From: Sphingorhabdus sp. Alg231-15
Lineage (GTDB): Bacteria; Pseudomonadota; Alphaproteobacteria; Sphingomonadales; Sphingomonadaceae
Reading direction: 5' to 3'
DNA: 64,000 nt
Assembly: GCF_900149705.1 (NCBI RefSeq)
Contig: NZ_LT703001.1
Location: forward strand, 868,001-932,000
Each line of letters begins with the position of its first letter. Position 1 is the first letter of the stretch. The position numbers and the translations under genes are program-made. Shown piece after piece: positions 52,022 to 59,437 of the stretch. The notes beneath the pieces were generated by a model. It worked only from the letters and a program-made list of their open reading frames with translations. It was not told the DNA's origin and ran no database searches.

Positions 52022-54184
52022 ATGCCATGGAAACGCGGACTAAAATGGAGCGGCGTCCTGATGATCTTTGGGATCATTGCAGCGAGCGTTTTCCTGTGGG
52101 ATCCCTTGCCCGCTAATCCCTCTTCGGAAATATTGGCAGCTAATGCATCCAAATATGATGCCGAGATTATCCGGGACAATTATGGCGTCCCGCATATATT
52201 TGGTAAAACCGATGCCGATGTGACCTTTGGCGTCGGCTATGCCCATGCCGAAGATGATTTTCAGACCATTCAGGAAAGCGTGGCTGCGACACGCGGACTA
52301 ATGGCAAGGTATAACGGCAGCGACGGAGCGCCCACCGATTATATTGTGGCGTTGTTTGATGTTTGGGACACGGTCGATGCTAAATATGAGAGCGAAGTCT
52401 CCGATGAAGTCAAAGCAATAGCCGATGCTTACGTTGCGGGACTAAACCTCTACGCGTCGGAGAACCCCGATAAAATCATGCATGGCCTCGCTCCGTTTAA
52501 AGCCAAGGATGTCATTGCGGGCTCCTTGTTTAAGACGCCATTTTTCTATGGTTTGGATGGCACCTTGCTCGAACTATTCTCGGATGACCGGATGGCCGAA
52601 ATTGCGCTTGATCCCGGCAACGGCGAAACCGCATGGATGGTCTCCGACCGCAAGGCGCCAAAGCGCGGTTCCAATGCTTTTGCGGTCGCGCCATCGCGTT
52701 CGACTGATGATGTGACGCGGTTGATCATTAATTCCCATCAGCCCATGACAGGACCCGTTGCCTGGTGGGAAGCCCATTTGGTTTCGGAAGAGGGCCTGGA
52801 TATTCAGGGCGGCATGTTCCCCGGATCACCGATGGTTTTGCATGGCTTTAATCGCAATCTTGGATGGGCCAATACGGTCAGCAATCCTGATCTTAGCGAT
52901 GTCTATAAACTCGTGATCAATCCGAAGAATGAAAACCAATACCGACTTGACGGTAAATGGGAGAATTTCGAAGTCAAAACTGCAAAGATCAGAATCAAAA
53001 TTTTTGGCCCATTTGCTTACACGTCGGAACAAAAAATCTTGCGCTCCCAACATGGTCCGGTGATTCAATCTAAAAAAGGCAGCTTTGCGATCCGCTACGC
53101 CGGCATGGGGGAGATGCGGCAAACCGAGCAACGGTTGAAAGTCAGCAAAGCCAGAAACTGGGATGAGTTTTATGCGGCCATGTCTATGAACGCGTTGCCC
53201 AGCATCAATTATGTCTATGCTGACAAAGACGGTGTTGTTGCACTGATCCACAACGGACAGTATCCCAATCGCGTCGAGGGTTGGGATTGGACTAAGGACA
53301 TGCCCGGCGACCGTTCCGATCTGATCTGGGATGGCTATCGCCCCTATGACGCGGTTCCGATATTGCTCAATCCAAAATCTGGTTTTGTCTATAATTCCAA
53401 TAACCAGCCCTATGACGCCACCGATGGCCCGGACAATTTACGCCCTGAAGATTTTCCCAAATCCATGGGGTTGCAAACCGATCAGACCAATCGGTCGCTG
53501 CGGATCATGGAGCTAACCGACGGGATTACCAAATTGGACCGCGCAGCGCTCCTCGCGATCAAATTTGATACCGGCTACGCGAAGAATTCTCAGGCGGATA
53601 AGGTCGTATCGGCGGTTCTGGGACACGATTGGAGCGCCGAACCGGATATGGCTGCAGCGGCGAAACATCTGGCCGCATGGAATCGCAAGATGGACATTAA
53701 AAATCGGCACGCAGCGCTTGGCGGCCTGACCGTAGTGCACGAAATCACCGAGCGGTTTACAAAGATACCAGCGCCCGAGCCGCTTGATGCGTTTCGCCAA
53801 GCAGTCGATTATCTCAACAAGCATTATGGCCGCATTGATCCTGAATGGGGAGAGATTAACCGGTTGGTTCGTGGTGACCTCAGCCTGCCTGTCAGCGGGG
53901 CATCAGATACATTACGCGCTATCTATCCCGCTGAAGTGCGCGATGATGGAAAACTACATGCAATCGCAGGCGACACTTGGATTGCTATGGTCGAATGGGA
54001 TCGGTCGGGCAAACAATCTGCCAGGGTTATCCATCAATTTGGCAACGCCACGTTGGATAAAAACTCACCCCATTATGCCGATCAAGCCGAGCTATTTGTT
54101 GCTGAAAAATGGCGTACTGCCTTAATTGAACGCGGTGAGATTGAGGCGGCGGCAACTAGGCGTTATCGTCCCGGTCGTGAGTGA
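52022..54184 (+). CDS. Penicillin acylase family Ntn-hydrolase (acylase precursor)
   Basis: This 720-residue precursor probably splits itself into two chains to give an amidase such as an acyl-homoserine lactone or beta-lactam acylase. The beta-chain nucleophile is Ser217 in RGSNAFAV, after a linker typical of the family. An N-terminal membrane segment (residues 7-25) anchors or exports it. Other family blocks are RDNYGVPHIFG and YAHAEDDFQ. The ATG at 52022 is preferred over a TTG five codons earlier, but neither has a strong ribosome site. Quorum quenching is possible, not shown. Confidence 0.9.
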   Translation: MPWKRGLKWSGVLMIFGIIAASVFLWDPLPANPSSEILAANASKYDAEIIRDNYGVPHIFGKTDADVTFGVGYAHAEDDFQTIQESVAATRGLMARYNGSDGAPTDYIVALFDVWDTVDAKYESEVSDEVKAIADAYVAGLNLYASENPDKIMHGLAPFKAKDVIAGSLFKTPFFYGLDGTLLELFSDDRMAEIALDPGNGETAWMVSDRKAPKRGSNAFAVAPSRSTDDVTRLIINSHQPMTGPVAWWEAHLVSEEGLDIQGGMFPGSPMVLHGFNRNLGWANTVSNPDLSDVYKLVINPKNENQYRLDGKWENFEVKTAKIRIKIFGPFAYTSEQKILRSQHGPVIQSKKGSFAIRYAGMGEMRQTEQRLKVSKARNWDEFYAAMSMNALPSINYVYADKDGVVALIHNGQYPNRVEGWDWTKDMPGDRSDLIWDGYRPYDAVPILLNPKSGFVYNSNNQPYDATDGPDNLRPEDFPKSMGLQTDQTNRSLRIMELTDGITKLDRAALLAIKFDTGYAKNSQADKVVSAVLGHDWSAEPDMAAAAKHLAAWNRKMDIKNRHAALGGLTVVHEITERFTKIPAPEPLDAFRQAVDYLNKHYGRIDPEWGEINRLVRGDLSLPVSGASDTLRAIYPAEVRDDGKLHAIAGDTWIAMVEWDRSGKQSARVIHQFGNATLDKNSPHYADQAELFVAEKWRTALIERGEIEAAATRRYRPGRE

Positions 54185-54200
54185 CTAGCGAAATTCGAAC

Positions 54201-54230
54201 AATGTCCGCTTCATCCCGAAAGCGGACGTT
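54201..54230. repeat. Dispersed palindromic repeat, copy 5
   Basis: Arms AATGTCCGCT (54201-54210) and AGCGGACGTT (54221-54230) enclose loop TCATCCCGAA, the same loop as copy 1. It starts 16 bp after the acylase stop, so it could act as a 3' hairpin. Confidence 0.85.
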
Positions 54231-54335
54231 GGATTTGAGATCGTGGATAATTTCTTTACATTGCTGAATTGTGCAGTTTGCTTTGTTGCGAGATTAAGCA
54301 GTCGTATGTGTGTCAATTTATTGTTGAAAGCAAAT

Positions 54336-54755
54336 ATGAAATTAGCTCTTCCGGCCTTGGCGATCCTTCTTCTAACCATGGCAAGTTGTGGATCGCGACC
54401 TTTACCTTCTGAACCCTGCGTTGCGATGTCTCATTCCAACTGGCAGGTTATTGGTGATGCCGAACCGCCCGGTCCACCTCGGCTTTTCTTATCAGGAGAA
54501 GTTATCTTGCCGGACGAAGGATACAAACCCGTTTTTGTTCGCCGGAAATCAAACCTTTCGGGCAATGCTCAGACACTGATTCTCGATTTACAATTTCGCT
54601 CGCCGGTTAATCTGAGCAATCCCAAACTGACAGCAGATCCTATCAATCCAACGCAACTTAAAGTGAGTCATCGAGCACAGGGAAAGTACCAACGCATTCA
54701 ACTGATCTGTGGGGACTTGGTGCTCTGGGAAAATGATATCGGATATGGCCTCTGA
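54336..54755 (+). CDS. Small lipoprotein of unknown function
   Basis: This 139-residue protein has a lipoprotein signal: KLALPALAILLLTMASC, with Cys19 as lipidation site (MASC). The mature part is beta-rich and has two more cysteines (EPCVAM and LICGDL). I do not recognise a family. The ATG at 54336 gives a standard signal length; upstream starts at 54243 and 54306 would lengthen it unnaturally. Confidence 0.72.
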   Translation: MKLALPALAILLLTMASCGSRPLPSEPCVAMSHSNWQVIGDAEPPGPPRLFLSGEVILPDEGYKPVFVRRKSNLSGNAQTLILDLQFRSPVNLSNPKLTADPINPTQLKVSHRAQGKYQRIQLICGDLVLWENDIGYGL

Positions 54756-54800
54756 GTGTGGCGCCTTGCAATTGAGCAATCAACAGCGGTTGCTAAAATT

Positions 54801-54828
54801 GTGACCGCTCCATACCGAAAGCGGACAC
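54801..54828. repeat. Dispersed palindromic repeat, copy 6
   Basis: Arms GTGACCGCT (54801-54809) and AGCGGACAC (54820-54828) pair with one mismatch. The loop CCATACCGAA belongs to the TCATCCCGAA subtype. It lies between the convergent lipoprotein and NmrA genes. Confidence 0.75.
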
Positions 54829-54853
54829 TAGCACTCGATCCTCACGATGCTCC

Positions 54854-55702
54854 TTAGATGTTTCGAGGAACTTTCCAACGCTCGATATTGCGTGCGACAA
54901 AGCCAGTGAAGTCTTGCGGCGCGATTCCGGTCAGCTCCGTGACTGAACCGGAAAGCTGAGCTTCACCGCCGACCGCAATAGCGGTATCCATTGCAGCAAG
55001 TAACTCCGCATAGGTTCTGTTCATTCCGTCCGTTTCGAAGCGCTCTATCAATTCTCGTTCACTCAGATGATGATGGGTAATCGTACAACCCAAAGCATCG
55101 GACAGGACCTCGGCAACCTCGTCATAGGAAAGCAACTGTGGTCCAGTCAGAATCGCGTCATCGTCGGGAATGTTAGGGTCCGTTAGCGCAGCAGCGGCCA
55201 CCGCCGCAATATCATCGGCGTCAACGAATGGAACCCGTCCATCTCCTGTCGCTGAATAGATCGCCTGTTCATCGCGAATGGTTGGCAGATGCTGCTGCTC
55301 CGAAAAATTCTGCATGAACCAGGTGGGACGCAAGACGAACCAGCCTGGCGCATGTTCATGCAGGTAACGGTGCACAGCACCCATCATCGGACCGCCTTCC
55401 TCGAGCGAGGAGGCGCTGAGCAACACAAAGCGCTCCACACCACTGTCAATCGCGCGGTCGATAAATGGTTTCATGGCGGCCAGCGGTTCCGGAACGTTCG
55501 CAGGTGCGACAAGATATATCGCTTTGACTTCATCCAGTGCCGCTTGGTAGCTGCCTTGATCTGCCCAATCAAACCAGACCTGATCGGCTCCATCGGGGTT
55601 TCTGGTTGCAATACGGGGGCTATGCCCGCTTGCGCGCAGTTGTTTGGCAAGACGGCTTCCCGTCTTGCCGGTTCCGCCGGTGACAAGGATTTTATTAAGC
55701 AT
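54854..55702 (-). CDS. NmrA-like NAD(P)-binding protein (atypical SDR)
   Basis: This 282-residue atypical short-chain dehydrogenase has the Rossmann motif TGGTGKTGSRLA at the N-terminus and ATRNP after the second strand. The active-site YxxxK of classical SDRs is lacking, as in NmrA/QOR2-like sensors or NAD(P)H-binding reductases. GGAGG precedes the ATG inside the end of the SnoaL gene. It is the last gene of a four-part unit facing AraC. Confidence 0.88.
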   Translation of the reverse strand: MLNKILVTGGTGKTGSRLAKQLRASGHSPRIATRNPDGADQVWFDWADQGSYQAALDEVKAIYLVAPANVPEPLAAMKPFIDRAIDSGVERFVLLSASSLEEGGPMMGAVHRYLHEHAPGWFVLRPTWFMQNFSEQQHLPTIRDEQAIYSATGDGRVPFVDADDIAAVAAAALTDPNIPDDDAILTGPQLLSYDEVAEVLSDALGCTITHHHLSERELIERFETDGMNRTYAELLAAMDTAIAVGGEAQLSGSVTELTGIAPQDFTGFVARNIERWKVPRNI

Positions 55703-56159
55703 TGTCGGCCTCCTTCAATGCTGCGGCAATGGCGTCATCGCCGCCCATCGCGCGCAGTGCGATCAGGGGGTTCCAGTAGTCGCGATAGTGGGTGATATGC
55801 CCATCCGCCAAGGTCACCACAGATATATAGGTTTGATCGTAGGCAATCCCGGTTTCGGTGCCATGACCGGTGCAGGTGAATTCCAATATTATGATATTGG
55901 AATTCTGTGCGCGATGCACCACCGGCTCTGACATTGACTCGATCGTGATGAGCGAGGCGGCTCCCGGCAGATATTCTACTAGTGCTGCCTTCCCTTCCAC
56001 ACGGGGCACAGCGGCCGGCGGTGCATAGGGAAATTCCATGACGATATCATCGGCTACCATATCCAGAAACGTTTCAGCATCCGGGACTAGAAAGTCATCA
56101 AGCGCTTCCCGCAGCAGACCGGAGAAGCTGGAAAATTGATCGGGTTGATTGGTCATCAT
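55695..56159 (-). CDS. SnoaL-like NTF2-fold protein
   Basis: This 154-residue protein has a SnoaL-like fold (about residues 15-135; DDFLVPDAETFLDMVADDIVMEF in parts, HYRDYWNPL at the C-terminal strand). Such proteins are isomerases, cyclases or ligand binders. AAAGGAG precedes the ATG. Its start overlaps the stop of the aldo/keto reductase remnant, and its end overlaps NmrA by 8 bp. Confidence 0.85.
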   Translation of the reverse strand: MMTNQPDQFSSFSGLLREALDDFLVPDAETFLDMVADDIVMEFPYAPPAAVPRVEGKAALVEYLPGAASLITIESMSEPVVHRAQNSNIIILEFTCTGHGTETGIAYDQTYISVVTLADGHITHYRDYWNPLIALRAMGGDDAIAAALKEADNA

Positions 56160-56308
56160 GCCGCACTCCTTTCGCTATCCAGATGTGCCAGCTGAGACTC
56201 CGGAAACCGGGCACCTGCGGCACTGCCATAGACATCCGACATGCCCATACAGCCTAAGCCAACAACAACGGTGGTGGGTCCTGCATTTCCTAGTTTACGC
56301 TGTTCCAT
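56156..56308 (-). pseudogene. Aldo/keto reductase N-terminal remnant
   Basis: A 50-codon frame begins MEQRKLGNAG and continues VVGLGCMGMSDVYGSA, which is the conserved first strand and loop of aldo/keto reductases (normally about 330 residues). After residue 30 the sequence departs from the family and ends at a TGA overlapping the SnoaL start. An AAAGGA ribosome site is kept. A large internal deletion is the simplest explanation. Confidence 0.75.
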
Positions 56309-56338
56309 ATATAGTTCCTTTCGCGCCGGGGGGGGGAG

Positions 56339-57073
56339 TTAAAAGTCACTCGCGGTTGGGCGAACAATCACTTCGCTGACGTCGACATCGTCCGGTTGTT
56401 CGATGGCAAAACGGATCGCGCGGGCAATGGCATCGGGTTCGATCGCCACTTTGCGAAAGTCCGCCATGGCTTGAATGGAGGCGCCATCCGTTATGTCGCC
56501 GCCCAATTCGGAGGTTACGACGCCGGGCGAGATGATCGTCGCGCGAATGTCCTTATGCTCTTGCCTTATGCCGTCGGTAATGGCCCAGACAGCAAATTTT
56601 GTTGCGCAATAGACCGCGCCGGTTGGCACAACATAATGTGCTCCAAGCGATGCAATATTGACGAACTGACCTGTCCCGCGCGCAATAAAATGCGGCAATA
56701 CAGCGGCGACTCCGTTCAACACGCCGCGCATATTGACATCAATCATCCGGTCCCACTCATCGACCTTTAGAGCGGACAATGGCGATACCGGCATGATGCC
56801 AGCATTGTTGACAAGCACGTCTATCGAGCCAAATCTGTCGATAGCGGCATTACCAAAGGCGCGCATTTCATCGCGGTCGGTAACATCGACCTTTTGATAA
56901 ATCGCGTTGCCGCCGGCAGCATTAATCTCGTCGCACAGCGAAGCCAATGGTTCCGTGCGCCGTGCGCCGAGAACGAGCTTGGTCCCACTCTGGCCGAGCA
57001 AGCGGCAGGTTGCGGCGCCAATCCCGCTGCTGGCACCGGTAATCAGCACCACTTTTTCCATTGCTGGTTTCAT
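56339..57073 (-). CDS. Classical short-chain dehydrogenase/reductase (SDR)
   Basis: This 244-residue oxidoreductase has TGASSGIG for the cofactor, NNAGIMP after the fourth strand, catalytic Ser in NIASLGAHY and YCATKFA (Tyr-x3-Lys). It belongs to the YdfG-like group; the substrate is unknown. The ATG at 57073 follows GAGGAG; the longer frame to 57271 runs through the divergent promoter. A G9 run (56328-56336) lies just after the stop. It heads the unit divergent from AraC. Confidence 0.92.
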   Translation of the reverse strand: MKPAMEKVVLITGASSGIGAATCRLLGQSGTKLVLGARRTEPLASLCDEINAAGGNAIYQKVDVTDRDEMRAFGNAAIDRFGSIDVLVNNAGIMPVSPLSALKVDEWDRMIDVNMRGVLNGVAAVLPHFIARGTGQFVNIASLGAHYVVPTGAVYCATKFAVWAITDGIRQEHKDIRATIISPGVVTSELGGDITDGASIQAMADFRKVAIEPDAIARAIRFAIEQPDDVDVSEVIVRPTASDF

Positions 57074-57239
57074 TTCAATCTCCTCAAACATGATCCGAGA
57101 CATCATCGTCTCTTGGCATTCTGAATATGGCTGATGCTTGTCCGAAGGCGGTAGAATGCTAATCCGCAAGTCTTGCCTGATCCTCCAGAATGAATGGCTT
57201 GTGGTTGTCTGGATGCAAAATCCGTGAGATAAAGTGGTC

Positions 57240-58136
57240 ATGAACAAAGCGCAGGAATTGAGCGATATCATCGGTCGTCATCAGACTTTTGACGGCATCG
57301 AGCCGTGCGCATTGCCGCGGGTTAAGCTTATACGATCCAAGACGACCACGGCATCCATGCCGACAATTTATGAGCCTTCTCTATGCCTTGTCGCGCAAGG
57401 CCGGAAACATGTGGTCCTGGGTCATTTGGACTATGTTTATGATGCATCCCAATATCTTGTGGCGTCCGTTGATCTGCCGCTGCAAGGTTCCATCATCGAA
57501 GCAAGCGAGGAACGCCCTTATTTATGCATCAGCCTTGACCTCAATGTAACGGTTCTCAGTGAACTGTTGCTGGAACATGGGACCGGTGCACCCAAGACCA
57601 CATCAAAACCTGGAATAGCACTCAGTACCGTCACGCCAGATCTTATCGACGCGATGGTCCGCTTGCTGCGTCTACTCGACACGCCAGAAGATATTCCTGC
57701 ACTTGCCCCTTTGGCGGAGCGCGAAATTCTTTACCGGCTGTTGACCGGTGAACAGAGGGAGATGATGCGTCATATTGCCAATGCTGAAAGTCATCTCAGC
57801 CAGATCAGCAGAGCAATTATCTGGATCAAAAACCATTATGCTAAGCCATTCAGCATTGATCGGCTGGCACAGGAAGCTGGAATGAGTAGCTCGTCATTGC
57901 ACGAGCATTTCAAGGCTGTGACAACCTACACTCCGCTACAATATCGGACTCGCCTTCGCTTGCAGGAAGCCCGTAGGATCATGGTTTCCGACGCCCTGGA
58001 CGCGGCCAGTGCGGGTTTCAAGGTGGGTTATGAAAGCCCGTCCCAGTTCAGCCGTGACTATTCCCGGATATTTGGCGCGCCGCCGATGCAAGATGCGCAA
58101 CGGCTGCGGGCGACTCCCGATTTTGCCATGGCGTAA
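57240..58136 (+). CDS. AraC family transcriptional regulator
   Basis: This 298-residue regulator has the AraC-type N-terminal cupin-like domain (PF06719 group, PTIYEPSLCLVAQGRK) and a C-terminal double HTH (about residues 190-290; FSIDRLAQEAGMSSSSLHEHF in parts, VGYESPSQFSRDY). It faces the SDR unit across 166 bp and probably activates it. The ATG at 57240 is preferred over a GTG two codons earlier. Confidence 0.92.
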   Translation: MNKAQELSDIIGRHQTFDGIEPCALPRVKLIRSKTTTASMPTIYEPSLCLVAQGRKHVVLGHLDYVYDASQYLVASVDLPLQGSIIEASEERPYLCISLDLNVTVLSELLLEHGTGAPKTTSKPGIALSTVTPDLIDAMVRLLRLLDTPEDIPALAPLAEREILYRLLTGEQREMMRHIANAESHLSQISRAIIWIKNHYAKPFSIDRLAQEAGMSSSSLHEHFKAVTTYTPLQYRTRLRLQEARRIMVSDALDAASAGFKVGYESPSQFSRDYSRIFGAPPMQDAQRLRATPDFAMA

Positions 58137-58249
58137 AACTTTGTTGCTTCACATCCTAGTCGTCAAGCCGATAGTTGCCCGGAATTACTACGCCAATTCC
58201 GTGCGGTTGTCAGATTCCCATGCCGGCATGTCCCTCACTTACGATTTCT

Positions 58250-58280
58250 AACGTCCGCTTTTGCGCCCAAAGCGGACATT
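58250..58280. repeat. Dispersed palindromic repeat, copy 7
   Basis: Arms AACGTCCGCTTT (58250-58261) and AAAGCGGACATT (58269-58280) pair with one C-A mismatch around TGCGCCC. It lies between the AraC gene and the convergent tRNA-Cys, and is the longest-stemmed copy. Confidence 0.85.
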
Positions 58281-58413
58281 AGAATGACCATCAAAGCCCA
58301 TCAAATATCGACGTTCTAGTCTGGTTGAAACTTTCATTTTGGCTAGGATGGTCTTCCGCAGAATTGGCCAATCCAAAAATAGTCCATCATTTTCAATGCT
58401 TTGCAATGAAAAA

Positions 58414-58487
58414 TGGAGGCCCGAGCCGGAATCGAACCGGCGTACACGGATTTGCAATCCGCTGCGTCACCACTCCGCCATCGGGCC
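58414..58487 (-). tRNA. tRNA-Cys (anticodon GCA)
   Basis: The 74-nt gene has acceptor arms GGCCCGA/TCGGGCC, anticodon loop TTGCAAA with anticodon GCA, discriminator U and an encoded CCA. The T-arm contains GTTCGATTC. A U discriminator is a tRNA-Cys identity element. Confidence 0.97.
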
Positions 58488-58651
58488 GGAGAGGAAGCGC
58501 AATTGCTTCGCTTTACCGCCAATGTCAACCCCAACCTGCTCATGCACATCGATGATAATGTAACGCAAAAGTCGCGGTAGAAAGAAAAACCCTGAAATCC
58601 GTCTTGGCGATACCGCTAAGTAAGGCTAGAAGCTCCTGAAAAATATTCATA

Positions 58652-58673
58652 CTGTATTGCCTTAATAATACAG
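58652..58673. promoter_or_regulatory. Inverted repeat upstream of the pcm-tolC-popZ genes
   Basis: CTGTATT (58652-58658) and AATACAG (58667-58673) are perfect inverted arms separated by 8 bp, about 70 bp before the pcm start. They are placed like an operator; no binding protein can be named. Confidence 0.35.
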
Positions 58674-58740
58674 AGATGGCATAGCCGTTTCAGAGAATTG
58701 AATTTTTAGGGCAAAACATGGACGTCTTAAGGGTGGTATA

Positions 58741-59394
58741 GTGGGTCACGAAAACTTCAGTGAAATGCGCAAAGCGATGGTTGTCAGCCAATTACGAACG
58801 ACCGATGTCAGCGATCCTCGTGTTATTGCTGCGATGAGCCATGTGGCTCGCGAAAATTTTGTTCCAGCCTCCGCCCGCAATATCGCTTATTCTGATCGTG
58901 GTGTTAATATTGGTGAAGGGCGTTCGCTCAACGCACCGCTCGCCACCGGTCGATTGCTGAACACCGCAGAACTGACCAAAAATGATACGGTCCTGCTTAT
59001 CGGTGCAGCGACCGGCTATACGGCTGCGGTCATCGCAGATCTGGCGGGCTCGGTCGTCGCAGTCGAACAGTCAGCCAAGCTGGCCGCAAAAGCGAAGTCT
59101 AATCTTGCTGACCTGGACAATGTGCAGGTCGAAAGAAGAAATCATGTTGATGGCTTCGCCGCCCAGGGTCCTTATTCCGTTATCGTTATTGACGGTATTG
59201 TCGAAGAATTTCCGGCAGCATTGGCCAAGCAACTGGCTCCCGAAGGTCGTCTGGTTGGCGCGATCATGGATAAGGGTGTTGCAAGACTTGCGATCGGGCA
59301 CAAGGTTGGCGAGACAATCGGATACCAATATTTCGCGGATTGTGGCGGCGTTGCCCTGCCCGGCTTCGAAAAAGCGAAAAGTTTCAGTTTCTAA
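58741..59394 (+). CDS. pcm: Protein-L-isoaspartate O-methyltransferase-like protein
   Basis: This 217-residue SAM-dependent methyltransferase is of the PCMT family, which repairs isoaspartyl residues. It has RENFVP, NIGEGRSLNAPLATGR and VLLIGAATGYTAAVIA (SAM site). Alphaproteobacteria often place this divergent pcm directly before tolC, as here. The start is GTG with AAGGGTGG upstream. Whether it truly acts on isoaspartate is not established for this subgroup. Confidence 0.9.
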   Translation: MGHENFSEMRKAMVVSQLRTTDVSDPRVIAAMSHVARENFVPASARNIAYSDRGVNIGEGRSLNAPLATGRLLNTAELTKNDTVLLIGAATGYTAAVIADLAGSVVAVEQSAKLAAKAKSNLADLDNVQVERRNHVDGFAAQGPYSVIVIDGIVEEFPAALAKQLAPEGRLVGAIMDKGVARLAIGHKVGETIGYQYFADCGGVALPGFEKAKSFSF

Positions 59395-59437
59395 TATGCG
59401 GTCTGCACTGCACATAAATTCCAGGAGACGTTTTTTG

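Noticed and set aside
51801-52022. Short plus-strand frame starting MNLSVISI and containing MSALAPNADI
   Set aside because: Its middle is the palindromic repeat copy 3, and such peptides arise wherever this repeat is read through. It is not a credible gene.
52022-54184. Confident call of a penicillin G acylase or quorum-quenching enzyme
   Set aside because: The family and nucleophile are clear, but substrate pockets cannot be read from sequence alone and there is no informative neighbour.
45295-58280. CRISPR array or integron attC sites
   Set aside because: The repeats are separated by hundreds to thousands of bases, with genes rather than short spacers between them. They lack the core sites of attC, and no integrase or cas gene is present.
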